From Halovivax ruber XH-70 (GTDB lineage Archaea; Halobacteriota; Halobacteria; Halobacteriales; Natrialbaceae), in the NCBI RefSeq assembly GCF_000328525.1, contig NC_019964.1, forward strand, positions 1,116,001-1,180,000: a DNA stretch of 64,000 bases. The letters are read 5' to 3'. Of the stretch, positions 9,769-18,197 are shown piece after piece (within the stretch, counting starts at the first letter, position 1; every line of letters starts with the position of its first letter). The notes beneath the pieces were generated by a model. The model worked only from the letters and a program-made list of their open reading frames with translations. It did not search any database and was not told the origin of the DNA. The translations under genes and the position numbers were made by a program.

Positions 9769-9801
9769 TCGACGGATACATGCGGTGCATAAACCACGAG
9801 G

Positions 9802-9807
9802 TATTAA
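9802..9807 (+). promoter_or_regulatory. TATA element of the thiolase gene
   Basis: TATTAA is centred about 29 bases before the ATG at 9834. This supports that ATG over the in-frame start 165 bases further upstream, and predicts a leaderless transcript. Confidence 0.6.
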
Positions 9808-9833
9808 CCGGACCGTCTCGTAGATGGCTACAT

Positions 9834-10997
9834 ATGAGTGAGGTGCGCGTCGCGGGTGTCGGACTGACGTCGTTCGGAGCCAGCCCGAACCGAACGGGTC
9901 GCGACCTGTTCGCGGAGGCTGCCGATATTGCGTTCGACGACGCCGACGTTTCGCGATCGGACGTCGAGATGGTGAGGTACGGAAATTTCATGGGCGAACT
10001 CGCCGAGCACCAGGGCCACCAGGGACCGCTGATGGCCGAAGCGGCGGGGGTCTCTGCTCCGGCAACCCGGTACGAGTCCGCCTGTGCCTCGAGTGCAACG
10101 GCGATTCGAGACGCCGTCGTCAGCATCCGGAACGGTGAATCGGACGTCTGTCTGGTCGGTGGGGCCGAACGGATGACGCACCTCGGGACGGCAGGAGCGA
10201 CAGAGGCTCTCGCGATCGCTGCAGACGACCTCTGGGAGGTCCGTGCCGGCGTGACGTTCCCCGGTGCGTACGGCCTGATGGCCACGGCTTACTTCGATCA
10301 GTACGGGGGTGGGAAGGAGGACCTCGCCCACGTCGCCGTGAAGAACCACGAGAACGCCCTCGATAACGAGAAGGCCCAGTACCAACGGGAGATTTCGGTC
10401 GAGGAGGTCCTCGAGGCACCCGCCGTCTCCGAACCGCTCGGGCTCTACGACTCCTGTCCGATCTCCGACGGCGCCGCGGCCCTCGTCCTCGTCAGCGACG
10501 AGTACGCCGAGACACACGACCTCGCTGCCCCCGTCGCCATCACTGGTTCCGGGCAGGGAGGCGATCGGATGGCACTTCACGACCGTGAGCACCTCGCACG
10601 TTCGCCCGCTGCCGACGAGGCCGCGGTCCAGGCGTACGAAGACGCCGGTGTCACGGCCGACGACGTCGCTGCGGCCGAAGTCCACGACTGCTTCACTATC
10701 GCCGAAGTGCTGGCGATCGAGTCGCTCGGCATCGTCGACCGTGGTGAGGGAATCACCGCGGCTCGGGACGGGTACACGACCGTCGACGGCCCCGTTCCGG
10801 TGAACCTCTCCGGCGGACTGAAGGCCAAGGGCCATCCGGTCGGCGCGACTGGCGCGTCCCAGCTCGTCGAACTGACTCACCTGCTCGAGGGTCATCACCC
10901 ACATAGTGACGCGATCGACGGCGACACCGTCGTCGCCCACAACGCCGGTGGCACGGTGGCCTCCTGTGTGGTCCACGTTCTGGAGGTGGTCGCATGA
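9834..10997 (+). CDS. Thiolase family protein (acetyl-CoA acetyltransferase-like)
   Basis: A 387-residue thiolase-fold protein of the archaeal acetyl-CoA C-acetyltransferase type, acting on acyl-CoA condensation or cleavage. The nucleophile Cys is in ESACASSATAIRDA (SxC context, about residue 85). The C-terminal half has VHDCFTIAEVLAIE and the His-containing end NLSGGLKAKGHPVGATGASQ, as in the SCP-x/archaeal thiolase clade. The TATA at 9802 sets the start. The next functional gene encodes a Zn-ribbon/OB-fold DUF35 protein, the usual partner of archaeal thiolases, where it positions the acyl-CoA with HMG-CoA synthase or a related enzyme. The stop codon overlaps a 20-codon mini-ORF. The exact physiological substrate is uncertain. 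Confidence 0.9.
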   Translation: MSEVRVAGVGLTSFGASPNRTGRDLFAEAADIAFDDADVSRSDVEMVRYGNFMGELAEHQGHQGPLMAEAAGVSAPATRYESACASSATAIRDAVVSIRNGESDVCLVGGAERMTHLGTAGATEALAIAADDLWEVRAGVTFPGAYGLMATAYFDQYGGGKEDLAHVAVKNHENALDNEKAQYQREISVEEVLEAPAVSEPLGLYDSCPISDGAAALVLVSDEYAETHDLAAPVAITGSGQGGDRMALHDREHLARSPAADEAAVQAYEDAGVTADDVAAAEVHDCFTIAEVLAIESLGIVDRGEGITAARDGYTTVDGPVPVNLSGGLKAKGHPVGATGASQLVELTHLLEGHHPHSDAIDGDTVVAHNAGGTVASCVVHVLEVVA

Positions 10998-11056
10998 ACG
11001 AGCGCAGTGAGTTCCTGCGAGGACGCCAGCGCGACGCGCTGGAGGTGGTCGCATGA
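10980..11056 (+). repeat. 18-bp direct repeat (59-bp offset) bridging thiolase and DUF35 genes
   Basis: The sequence CTGGAGGTGGTCGCATGA occurs at 10980-10997 and identically at 11039-11056. The first copy contains the thiolase stop (TGA at 10995), and the second contains the ATG of the next gene (11053). This looks like a tandem duplication or insertion that separated a former four-base ATGA stop/start overlap. Confidence 0.85.
10994..11056 (+). CDS. 20-codon mini-ORF overlapping both neighbours
   Basis: ATG at 10994 overlaps the thiolase stop as ATGA, and the mini-ORF stop overlaps the ATG of the DUF35 gene as ATGA. The predicted peptide is MNERSEFLRGRQRDALEVVA. Its last five residues, LEVVA, repeat the thiolase C-terminus because of the 18-bp duplication. 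Being basic, it is unlike the acidic haloarchaeal proteome. The likely role, if any, is to keep translation coupled between the two genes rather than to make a functional peptide. Whether it is translated is unknown. Confidence 0.3.
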   Translation: MNERSEFLRGRQRDALEVVA

Positions 11057-11439
11057 GCGACGACGTTCGCCACGACGGCTACGACGACTGGCTCGACCCC
11101 CTGGAGACCGACCAGGCGTTCTATCTCGAGTGTTCGGCGGGACACGGCTCACTTCCACCGCGACGGGTCTGTCCCGAGTGTGGGTCCGGGGACCTTTCGA
11201 AGACGGCGCTCCCCACGGCCGGGGAACTCGACACGTTCACGGTCACTCACGTTCCGACCCCGGCGTTCGCGGACGACGCACCCTACGCCACCGGGATCGT
11301 CGACTTCGGCCCCATCCGAGTAACCGGTCGCGTCCTCGAACTCGATCCGGACGAGATCGAACCCGGACTCACCGTCGAGGCGACGGTCATCGAGACGGAC
11401 ACGACTGGCGAACGGCTCGTTGGGTTTCGGCCGCGGTAG
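11053..11439 (+). CDS. Zn-ribbon/OB-fold (DUF35) acyl-CoA-binding partner of thiolase
   Basis: A 128-residue protein with an N-terminal rubredoxin-like zinc ribbon (ECSAGHGSLPPRRVCPECGS, residues about 26-45) and a C-terminal OB fold (FTVTHVPTPAFADDAPYATG onwards). In archaea such proteins form a bridge in thiolase/HMG-CoA synthase complexes, passing acyl-CoA between active sites. The first zinc knuckle has only one evident Cys plus a His, while the second is the canonical CPEC. The gene lies immediately downstream of the thiolase and was probably in direct ATGA overlap before the duplication at 10980-11056. It is convergent with meaB. Confidence 0.85.
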   Translation: MSDDVRHDGYDDWLDPLETDQAFYLECSAGHGSLPPRRVCPECGSGDLSKTALPTAGELDTFTVTHVPTPAFADDAPYATGIVDFGPIRVTGRVLELDPDEIEPGLTVEATVIETDTTGERLVGFRPR

Positions 11440-11491
11440 AAATGGAAACGCAGCGGTTGGAACCTCGGTTGCTACCCGCTCGGTGCTATCC

Positions 11492-12637
11492 TCACTCGAC
11501 GTCGAGCTCCTCGAGACAGCCTTCGACGGGATCGAGTACGTCGCTGGCGATGGTGTACGGATCGGTCTCGCCGCGCTGGACGGCCTCGGCGAGTCCGTCG
11601 ACACCGCCGTGGCGCTCCAGTTCGGTTTCGAGCATCTCGTGGACATCCTCGCGGAGGAGCGTCCGAATCTCTTCGGCGTGGCGACGGTGGCTCCGAGCGG
11701 CGAGTTCGCCCGACTCGGTCAGGTACTGTCGGTGATCGGCGAAGGCGTCGAGCAGCGCGTCGATTCCGTCTCCGTCGGTCGCGATCGTTTCGACGATCGG
11801 TGGCTGCCAGGAGGCGCCGACGTCGCCTCCGTCGGTCTCCTCGTGGTCGCCCTGTGTTTCGTTCTCGGCATCCCCGTCGTGGGTGGCCCCCGGACCGTGG
11901 TGGCCGGCGCTTGCCCCGAAACGCGGGCCGTCGCCGAGTTCGATCATCTCCATGAGTTCCTGGACGGTGCGGTCGGCGCCGTCGCGGTCGGCCTTGTTGA
12001 CGACGAAGACGTCGGCGATTTCGAGAATCCCGGCTTTGAGCGTCTGCACGGAGTCGCCCGATCCCGGTGGGACGAGGACGGCGACGGTGTCCGCGGTGCG
12101 GACGATGTCGATCTCGTTCTGGCCGGCACCGACGGTCTCGATGATGATCTTGTCCTTGCCGAAGGCGTCCATGGCGGTGACGGCGTCCGTCGTCGCCGTC
12201 GAGAGGCCGCCGAGGGTGCCACGGGCGCTCATCGAGCGGACGAAGACGTCCATGTCGCCGATCGTCGAGGCCATTCGGATACGGTCGCCGAGGACGGCCC
12301 CGCCGGTAAAGGGCGAGGAGGGATCGATCGCGATGATGCCGACTGTCTCGCCGCGCTCGCGGTAGGTCTCGGCCAATTTGTCGACGAGCGTCGACTTACC
12401 GGCACCGGGAGAGCCGGTCACCCCGATGACGTCTGCGGTTCCGGTGTGATCGTAGAGGTCCGAGACCAGTTCGCGGTAGCCGGGCTGGCGGTTCTCGATC
12501 GTCGAGATGGTGCGAGCCAGCGCCCGGTGGTCGCCCGCGAGCAATCGGTCGACGAGCGACGGTTCGTGAGCGGCCTCACCGCCATCGGGGAGCCTGTCTT
12601 CGGGAGCGGCGTTCCCGCCTGCGTGCTCGTCGCTCAT
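11492..12637 (-). CDS. meaB: Methylmalonyl-CoA mutase-associated G-protein chaperone MeaB
   Basis: A 381-residue SIMIBI-class GTPase that protects and reloads methylmalonyl-CoA mutase with adenosylcobalamin. Walker A is GSPGAGKS (75-82), and IIAIDPSSPFTGGAVLGDRI and IIETVGAGQNEIDI carry the switch/base regions typical of MeaB/ArgK. NKADRDGA supplies the guanine-specificity motif. An extra acidic and histidine-rich loop (HHGPGATHDGDAENETQGDH) interrupts the domain after the NKAD motif, probably a halophilic insertion. It overlaps the upstream mcmA2-type gene by four bases. Confidence 0.95.
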   Translation of the reverse strand: MSDEHAGGNAAPEDRLPDGGEAAHEPSLVDRLLAGDHRALARTISTIENRQPGYRELVSDLYDHTGTADVIGVTGSPGAGKSTLVDKLAETYRERGETVGIIAIDPSSPFTGGAVLGDRIRMASTIGDMDVFVRSMSARGTLGGLSTATTDAVTAMDAFGKDKIIIETVGAGQNEIDIVRTADTVAVLVPPGSGDSVQTLKAGILEIADVFVVNKADRDGADRTVQELMEMIELGDGPRFGASAGHHGPGATHDGDAENETQGDHEETDGGDVGASWQPPIVETIATDGDGIDALLDAFADHRQYLTESGELAARSHRRHAEEIRTLLREDVHEMLETELERHGGVDGLAEAVQRGETDPYTIASDVLDPVEGCLEELDVE

Positions 12638-13050
12638 CGCTCGGGGGCGTTCTCGCGGACGAACTCGATCGTCTCCTCGATCGAGGTGCCGGGGCCGAAG
12701 ATCGCGGAGACGCCTTCGTCGGCGAGTCCCTCGCGGTCTTCTTCGGGAATGACGCCCCCGACGAGTACGAGCGTATCCTCGGCGGCCCCGTACTCTTCGA
12801 GGCCGTCCATGACCTTGGGGACGAGCGTGTTGTGTGCGCCGGAGAGGATCGAGATCCCGAGCACGTCGACGTCCTCCTGGACGGCCGCCTGAACGATTTC
12901 TTCGGGCGCCTTGTGCAGACCCGAGTAGATGACTTCGAAGCCAGCGTCGCGGAAGGCCCGGGCGATGACGTGGGCCCCACGATCGTGTCCGTCGAGGCCG
13001 ACCTTCGCGACGAGACAGCGAATCGATCGACCCGCCTGTTCGGTACTCAT
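12634..13050 (-). CDS. mcmA2: Methylmalonyl-CoA mutase cobalamin-binding subunit (C-terminal domain)
   Basis: A 138-residue stand-alone B12-binding domain. DGHDRG (20-25) is the DxHxxG motif whose His ligates cobalt. The further signatures GISILSGAHNTLV and LVGGVIPEEDREGL match the Rossmann-like fold. In haloarchaea the catalytic barrel of the mutase is encoded separately, and it is not in this window. The start at 13050 gives MSTEQAGRSIRC; a longer in-frame start at 13140 would add 30 basic residues and is unlikely. It overlaps meaB by four bases, so the pair forms a functional unit for isomerising methylmalonyl-CoA to succinyl-CoA. Confidence 0.93.
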   Translation of the reverse strand: MSTEQAGRSIRCLVAKVGLDGHDRGAHVIARAFRDAGFEVIYSGLHKAPEEIVQAAVQEDVDVLGISILSGAHNTLVPKVMDGLEEYGAAEDTLVLVGGVIPEEDREGLADEGVSAIFGPGTSIEETIEFVRENAPER

Positions 13051-13250
13051 GGGCGGGGATTCGACCCCGGCGCGTTTGACTCTAACGGACTTTCGCCGCT
13101 GACGGTCGGAACGACACCGTCTGCGGCCACATGCGGACACCGATTCGTCAGCCGATTACAGATTTGCACCCGAACCAAAGGCTAAAGACCCAATCTGCCC
13201 AATATCCACGTAATGAACGACGGACGTGTCTACTATCGGAGGGATCTATC

Positions 13251-13925
13251 GTGGGCGTCGAAATAACCGAACCGGACGTCAGCGACGCGGAGTACGAGGC
13301 TATGAAGCGATTCGTCTTCGAGTACCTCGCCGCGAGCGTCGAGAAAGAGGACGATGGCGGCCGTATGCGCTGGTATCCGTGGCACTCCGCGGAGTACCGC
13401 CACAATCACATTCTGAACGTGACCGATCTCGCCGCCGACATCGCCGAGGCGGAGGGGGCAGCGGTCGACGTGACGAAGACTGCGGCGGTCTTTCACGACG
13501 TTGCGAAGCTGGAGACTGCCCAGGATCGCCACGCCGAAGCGGGTGCCCGGATCGCACGCGAGTACCTGCAGTCACAGGGAGAATACCCCGAGTCGTTCGT
13601 CGATCAGGTCGCTCGTGCCGTGGAGAACCACTCCTATCAGGGATCGGTGAGCGATCTGCCACTCGAGACGCAGTGTCTCATCGAGGCCGACCTGCTCGAT
13701 AAGGTCGGTGCGAACGGGACGGCACTGATGCTCCTCAGGATGGGATACGAGTCTCGCGTGCACATGGACGCCGACGAGATGGTCGAACGCGTCCTCGAAC
13801 GAGGCGTCGATGCCGTCAGCCGGGTCGAGAGCGAGACGGCCCAGAGTCTGGCACACCAGCGACTCAAACGAGTCAAGTGGTTCCGGGAGTGGCTCGAAGA
13901 CGAGATTGCCGGGATGGGCGAGTAA
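13251..13925 (+). CDS. HD-domain phosphohydrolase-like protein
   Basis: A 224-residue HD-superfamily protein. Metal-binding residues are visible in EYRHNHILNVTDLA (His), AAVFHDVAKLE (the HD doublet) and ARAVENHSYQG (later His), with a final Asp in EADLLDKVGANG. Such proteins hydrolyse nucleotides or phosphomonoesters; the substrate here is unknown. I chose the GTG at 13251 because GGAGGG (13238-13243) precedes it by seven bases. The longer in-frame start at 13131 would add a basic, low-complexity N-terminus. The gene is divergent from the methylmalonyl-CoA mutase subunit. Confidence 0.85.
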   Translation: MGVEITEPDVSDAEYEAMKRFVFEYLAASVEKEDDGGRMRWYPWHSAEYRHNHILNVTDLAADIAEAEGAAVDVTKTAAVFHDVAKLETAQDRHAEAGARIAREYLQSQGEYPESFVDQVARAVENHSYQGSVSDLPLETQCLIEADLLDKVGANGTALMLLRMGYESRVHMDADEMVERVLERGVDAVSRVESETAQSLAHQRLKRVKWFREWLEDEIAGMGE

Positions 13926-14056
13926 CTCCGGAGCGGGATCACGTACTACGCTCAGGTGTTTTCCGGTGCGATGACTCCCGCCTGCTGAGAGCCGTTCTTC
14001 GGCGGTGGGAACGGCCGTCCTCTTATAGGTGATGTTGGCACCTTGGTGTATCTGTA

Positions 14057-14063
14057 GAGGTGA
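14057..14063 (+). promoter_or_regulatory. Shine-Dalgarno site of the DoxX gene
   Basis: GAGGTGA lies six bases before the ATG at 14070, with TTATAG about 45 bases before the ATG as a candidate TATA element. This gene therefore looks leadered, unlike most neighbours. Confidence 0.5.
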
Positions 14064-14069
14064 CCGACG

Positions 14070-14627
14070 ATGTCAACGACCAACGCAAACCGGCTCGAGG
14101 CCCAGTACGGAGGAATTTCCCTTTCGGGATCACCCCACGCACTCAGCGCGTGGACGGTAGTCGCGTTACGAATCGTGATGGGTGGTGTGATGCTGTTCGC
14201 CGGCCTCGGTAAGGTGAGCGAGTGGCCGTTCGACGCGAGCGGCTTCCTCGTCCACGGTGTCGATGCCGCGAGTCCCGTGAGTGGACTCTACGCGGCGATG
14301 GCCGAGACGCCGATCGTCCTGGAGACGATCAACGTGGTCGTCCCGGCGACCCAACTCCTGATCGGGATCGCCCTGATTACGGGTGCGTTCGTTCGACTGG
14401 CGGCGCTCGGCGGGGCGATGCAGATGACCCTGTTCTACCTCGGCGGCTGGGCGGGGGACTGGCTGGCCCTGTTCGACTCGACGCTGGTCTACGCGTTCGT
14501 CTTCCTCGCGATCGGGGCGTTCGCGGCGGGACGGATGGCCGGCCTCGACAGCCGCATCGAACGGCTCCGCGTGGGCGGTCGACCACTCCTCGAGCGCTAC
14601 CCACGGCTCAGGTACGTCCTGGGCTAA
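14070..14627 (+). CDS. DoxX family membrane protein
   Basis: A 185-residue integral membrane protein with four likely helices, at about residues 30-50, 80-100, 103-123 and 130-150. The pattern VVALRIVMGGVMLFAGLGKV followed by a conserved region before helix two matches DoxX/DoxD proteins, which are quinone-interacting or redox-stress membrane proteins in various species. The C-terminus is a basic amphipathic tail (SRIERLRVGGRPLLERYPRL). A T-rich tract (14651-14657) follows the stop and may terminate transcription. The precise role is unknown. Confidence 0.85.
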   Translation: MSTTNANRLEAQYGGISLSGSPHALSAWTVVALRIVMGGVMLFAGLGKVSEWPFDASGFLVHGVDAASPVSGLYAAMAETPIVLETINVVVPATQLLIGIALITGAFVRLAALGGAMQMTLFYLGGWAGDWLALFDSTLVYAFVFLAIGAFAAGRMAGLDSRIERLRVGGRPLLERYPRLRYVLG

Positions 14628-14669
14628 AATGGTGAGCGCCGAACGCCCTCGTTTTTCGACGCCGTTCTT

Positions 14670-15356
14670 CTAGAGCAGTCCCGTCGCGCCCATCGTCAGG
14701 AAGAGCACGCCGAATCCGGCGAGGACGAGGCCACTCGCACTGGCGATGACGGGCGCGAGTTCGTCGACCCGGTTTTCCGCCTCGACGAGCGTCGCCGGGA
14801 ACGTGACGACCCAGAGTCCGATCCCGGCGAAGAAGCCGAGCAAGAGCGTCGGTGACCCGGTCTCGACGACGAGCGACCCGGCGAGGTCGGCGCCGACGTA
14901 CGGGACGTGCGAGAAGACGTCGAGCGTCCCCTCCTCGAGGAGGCCGACGCCTACCGTGAGCCAGAACCCGATCTGGTAGGGGTTCGTGGCGGCCAGGACG
15001 AACGTCTTCCGGAATCCGGCGGCCGGATCGTCGCTATCGACGCGCGAGGCGAAGGCGTCTTTCGCACTTCGGAACGCGTCGACGGCGAAGTAACACATCA
15101 GGACACCGCCGAACAGGTAGAGGAGGGGTCGAATCGCCGGCTGGGCGTCGATCACCGCGACGACGCCGACCAGCGTGAGGACGAAGAAGAGTGCGTCTGC
15201 CGTGAACGCGCCGAGCCCTGCTTTGACTCCCGGATACCAGCCCCGGAGCACACTCTCTTCGGCGATGATGGCGTTCATGGGGCCGGGCGGCGCGGCGAGA
15301 GCCAGGCCGAAGACGGCGCCAACAGCGAGCGTTCCGACGGATTCGAACACGCTCAC
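14670..15356 (-). CDS. LysE/RhtB family exporter
   Basis: A 228-residue membrane protein with about six helices. The N-terminal motif GLALAAPPGPMNAIIAEESV is the conserved PGP signature of LysE-type amino-acid exporters, and the central part (AATNPYQIGFWLTVG) is the second family motif (NP.....FW). It would export small amino-acid-like compounds. It is convergent with the DoxX gene, with 42 bases between the stops, and stands alone upstream. Substrate specificity cannot be deduced. Confidence 0.88.
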   Translation of the reverse strand: MSVFESVGTLAVGAVFGLALAAPPGPMNAIIAEESVLRGWYPGVKAGLGAFTADALFFVLTLVGVVAVIDAQPAIRPLLYLFGGVLMCYFAVDAFRSAKDAFASRVDSDDPAAGFRKTFVLAATNPYQIGFWLTVGVGLLEEGTLDVFSHVPYVGADLAGSLVVETGSPTLLLGFFAGIGLWVVTFPATLVEAENRVDELAPVIASASGLVLAGFGVLFLTMGATGLL

Positions 15357-15446
15357 ACATCGGCGCGAATCTCACAAAAGCTTCCCGGTGGCGGCTATCG
15401 CAACAGAACGTGTTCCAGCCGGATCATCTCGGAGTGGATCCGCCGT

Positions 15447-17945
15447 TCAGGCCTTTGCTTGCCAGCTTCGGACTCGGTCCGCACTGACGCCGTCGACGTC
15501 GCTGGCGATCGCGTCGGGATCGGCGTCCGAGAGATCGTCGACGCTCTCGATGCCGGCCGCCGCGAGTTTCTCCGCGGTCTTCGCCCCGATGCCGTCGAGG
15601 GCCTCTAGGTCGGAGCCGCTCTCGGCCTCGCGTGCCTGGTACTCCCGATAGTTGCAGATGGGACAGCCGAGTTCCCAGGGTTCGTCGTCATCGTCGCCGT
15701 GCACCCGTAACTCGGGCAGGTCGTGTTCGTCACAGCGCTCGTCGGTCACCTCGATCTCGCCGCGACGTGGCAGCGGGAGCGAGTACTCGCAGTCGGGGTA
15801 GCGCGTACACCCGACGAGCCGTGAGCCGCTCTGGAGGGTCTTGATCGCGAGCTCGCCGCCGTGCTCAGCACCGCATTCCGGACAGTCGCCGATCACCGGC
15901 CCCTCGCCCGCGTCGTCGGCCGCACACTGTGGACAGCCGTGGACGAACGTCTGGCGCCCGGCGAGCATCTTGATCTCTTTCAGGTCGTGTTCGTCACAGG
16001 TGTCGTCCAGAATGTGTGGTTTCCCCGTCGAGGGGAGCTGGAGGGTGTACTCGCAGTCTGGATAGCCGTCACAGCCGACGAAGTACGAGCCGTAGCGGCT
16101 GCGTCGAACGAGGAGGTCCTCGCCGCACTCGGGGCAGGGGCCGAGGCGCTTGTCGTCCTTGAGCGACTTGCGGAGGTGGTCGCCGATCTCGTCGCGCGAG
16201 TCGGCGAGTTCGTCGAAGATCTCGTCTAACATCTCGCGGGACTCCGCCGTGACGTCGTCGAGACTGGCTTCGCCGGAGGCGATGGCGTCCATGTCGGCCT
16301 CTAACTGGGCGGTCATCTCTTCGCTGACCACTTCGTCGGCGAACTGCTCGGCGGCATCGACGACGGCCATCGCGAGCCGCGTCGGCCGTGGCGGATCGTC
16401 TTCGACGTAACCCCGGTCGTAGAGCTTCTCGATGATGTTGTGTCGGGTCGACTTCGTCCCGACACCCATCTCCTCCATGGTCTCGATCAGGCGGGACTGG
16501 CCGTACCGCCGTGGCGGCTGGGTCTGCTTTTCCTCGATCTCGGCATCGGACAGCGCGAGCGTCTCGCCCTCGGTGACGTCGGGGACGAAGTTCTCGCTCG
16601 TGTTGAAGTACGGATAGACGGCGTGGTAGCCCGGTTCGACGAGTCGTTTACCGTTCGCCTTGAGCGAGTGGTCGGCGACGTCGGCGACGACCTTGAGGTG
16701 TTCCCAGCGAGCGGCATCGGCGAGCGTCGCGTAGAATCGGCGGACGACGAGCTCGAAGATCTCCCACTCGTCGTCGCTCACCTCGCCGCGGGCGGGGATC
16801 TCGCCCGTCGGGTGGATCGGCGGGTGGTCGGTCGTCTCCTCGTCGCCCTCGGTGGCGACAAGGTCGTCGTCGGTCTCGAGTAAGTCCTCAGCGCTCTCGC
16901 CGAGCGTCGGATGGCCGACGAAGTCGTCGAGCAGCGCCTCCGGATCCAGATCGTCCGGGTAGACCGTGTTGTCCGTTCGCGGGTAGGTCATGTACCCCGC
17001 AGTGTAGAGATCCTCGGCGATCGACATCGCGCGCTTGGCCGAGTAACCGATCGCGCTGGCCGCCCGAATGAATTGCGTGGTGTTGAACGGGGCGGGCGGC
17101 GTGTCCGTGCGCGTTCGTCGGTTGACGTCGACGACCGTCGCCTCGCTCGCCGACGAGAGCGTCTCGAAGACCGACTCGGCAATCGACTCGTCCCAGACCC
17201 GCTCGGCCTCGTTGTCGTCCTCGTCGCGATAGAAGTACTGGGCTTCGAACGCGTCTCCCTCGTCTTCGTCTTTTGCGAGCTCTGCGAACAGCTCCCAGTA
17301 GTCGTCCGGATCGAACGCTTCGATCTCGCGTTCGCGATCGACCAGGAGTTTCAGCGTGGGGCTCTGGACTCTCCCGACCGAAATGAAGTCGTTGCCGAGC
17401 TGGCCGGCCGACAGCGAGAGGAATCGGGTCAGCGACGCGCCCCAGACGAGGTCGATGATCTGGCGGGCCTCGCCCGCGGCCGCCAGGTCGAAGTCGAGCG
17501 ATTCGGGCTGGTCGAACGCCCGCGTGACCTCGTTCTCCGTGATCGAGGAGAATCGCACGCGGCGGATTGGCACGTCTTCGTCGACGTCGCGGACGATCTC
17601 GTAGGCCTCCTTCCCGATGAGTTCCCCTTCGCGATCGTAGTCGGTCGCGATCGTGACCTGTTCGGCTCGCCGGGAGAGGAGTCGGAGCGTGGCGACGATA
17701 TTCTCCTTCGTCGGCCGTTTCTCGACGCTAGCGTCGATCAACTCGACCGGTTCGACGTCGCGCCAGTCGCCGTACTCCGGCGGGAAGTCGACGCCGACGA
17801 CGTGACCGGAGAGCCCGACGCAGCGTGTGCCGCCCCACTCGTAGACGTTGACGCCGTTCTCGCGCGTCGACTGCATGGACTCGCCGCTCAGGATGTCGGC
17901 GATCCGTCTCGCCGCGTTGTCCTTCTCCGTAATTATCAGTTCCAC
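15447..17945 (-). CDS. topA: DNA topoisomerase I (type IA)
   Basis: An 832-residue topoisomerase that relaxes negatively supercoiled DNA by single-strand passage. The Toprim domain opens with ELIITEKDNAARRIADIL and has TDYDREGELIG (acidic metal triad). The active-site Tyr is in GYMTYPRTDNT (Tyr about 321). The C-terminal part contains several four-Cys zinc ribbons (CPECGEDLLVRR, CPQCAADD, CPECGAEHGG, CPICNYRE) and ends with a helix-hairpin-helix domain (LDGIGAKTAEKLAAAGIESV), a common haloarchaeal arrangement. The GTG start at 17945 is supported by GGGAGGTG seven bases upstream; the longer ATG frame adds 22 residues. Confidence 0.96.
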   Translation of the reverse strand: MELIITEKDNAARRIADILSGESMQSTRENGVNVYEWGGTRCVGLSGHVVGVDFPPEYGDWRDVEPVELIDASVEKRPTKENIVATLRLLSRRAEQVTIATDYDREGELIGKEAYEIVRDVDEDVPIRRVRFSSITENEVTRAFDQPESLDFDLAAAGEARQIIDLVWGASLTRFLSLSAGQLGNDFISVGRVQSPTLKLLVDREREIEAFDPDDYWELFAELAKDEDEGDAFEAQYFYRDEDDNEAERVWDESIAESVFETLSSASEATVVDVNRRTRTDTPPAPFNTTQFIRAASAIGYSAKRAMSIAEDLYTAGYMTYPRTDNTVYPDDLDPEALLDDFVGHPTLGESAEDLLETDDDLVATEGDEETTDHPPIHPTGEIPARGEVSDDEWEIFELVVRRFYATLADAARWEHLKVVADVADHSLKANGKRLVEPGYHAVYPYFNTSENFVPDVTEGETLALSDAEIEEKQTQPPRRYGQSRLIETMEEMGVGTKSTRHNIIEKLYDRGYVEDDPPRPTRLAMAVVDAAEQFADEVVSEEMTAQLEADMDAIASGEASLDDVTAESREMLDEIFDELADSRDEIGDHLRKSLKDDKRLGPCPECGEDLLVRRSRYGSYFVGCDGYPDCEYTLQLPSTGKPHILDDTCDEHDLKEIKMLAGRQTFVHGCPQCAADDAGEGPVIGDCPECGAEHGGELAIKTLQSGSRLVGCTRYPDCEYSLPLPRRGEIEVTDERCDEHDLPELRVHGDDDDEPWELGCPICNYREYQAREAESGSDLEALDGIGAKTAEKLAAAGIESVDDLSDADPDAIASDVDGVSADRVRSWQAKA

Positions 17946-18197
17946 GCTGGCGCACCTCCCACGGGGTTCGTGCCGGTCGTCATTGGGGGCGGCTACGCCG
18001 GTTGCCCCCATAACCGTTTCGGCGCTAATCGCAAGACAGCGCGGGTGTGCGCGTCGTACGCGGGCGTTGCGCGCACGTGAGGTCCACGCGGATAGGCTGA
18101 CGTCGCGGAGAGAGTCTGACGTGACGGTGTTCGGCTCCGTCGGCTGTCAAACCGAGGTCGGTGCGACGGTATCGAATCGATCGCGACTCGCCTCGCC
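17946..18197. other. Region upstream of topA
   Basis: A 252-base gap between topA and the serine hydrolase gene, both on the minus strand. It holds the topA Shine-Dalgarno sequence (17953-17960), a GC-rich inverted repeat (GGGGGC at 17985-17990 with GCCCCC at 18004-18009 and an inner GGC/GCC pair), and directly beyond it the element GTTATG on the minus strand (about 18010-18016), a plausible TATA box. The repeat would lie between TATA and transcription start, where a regulator could block initiation. I see no gene here. Confidence 0.45.

Noticed and set aside
16911-18080. 389-codon plus-strand frame opposite topA
   Set aside because: topA is diagnostic on the minus strand; this frame is Arg- and Val-rich mirror sequence.
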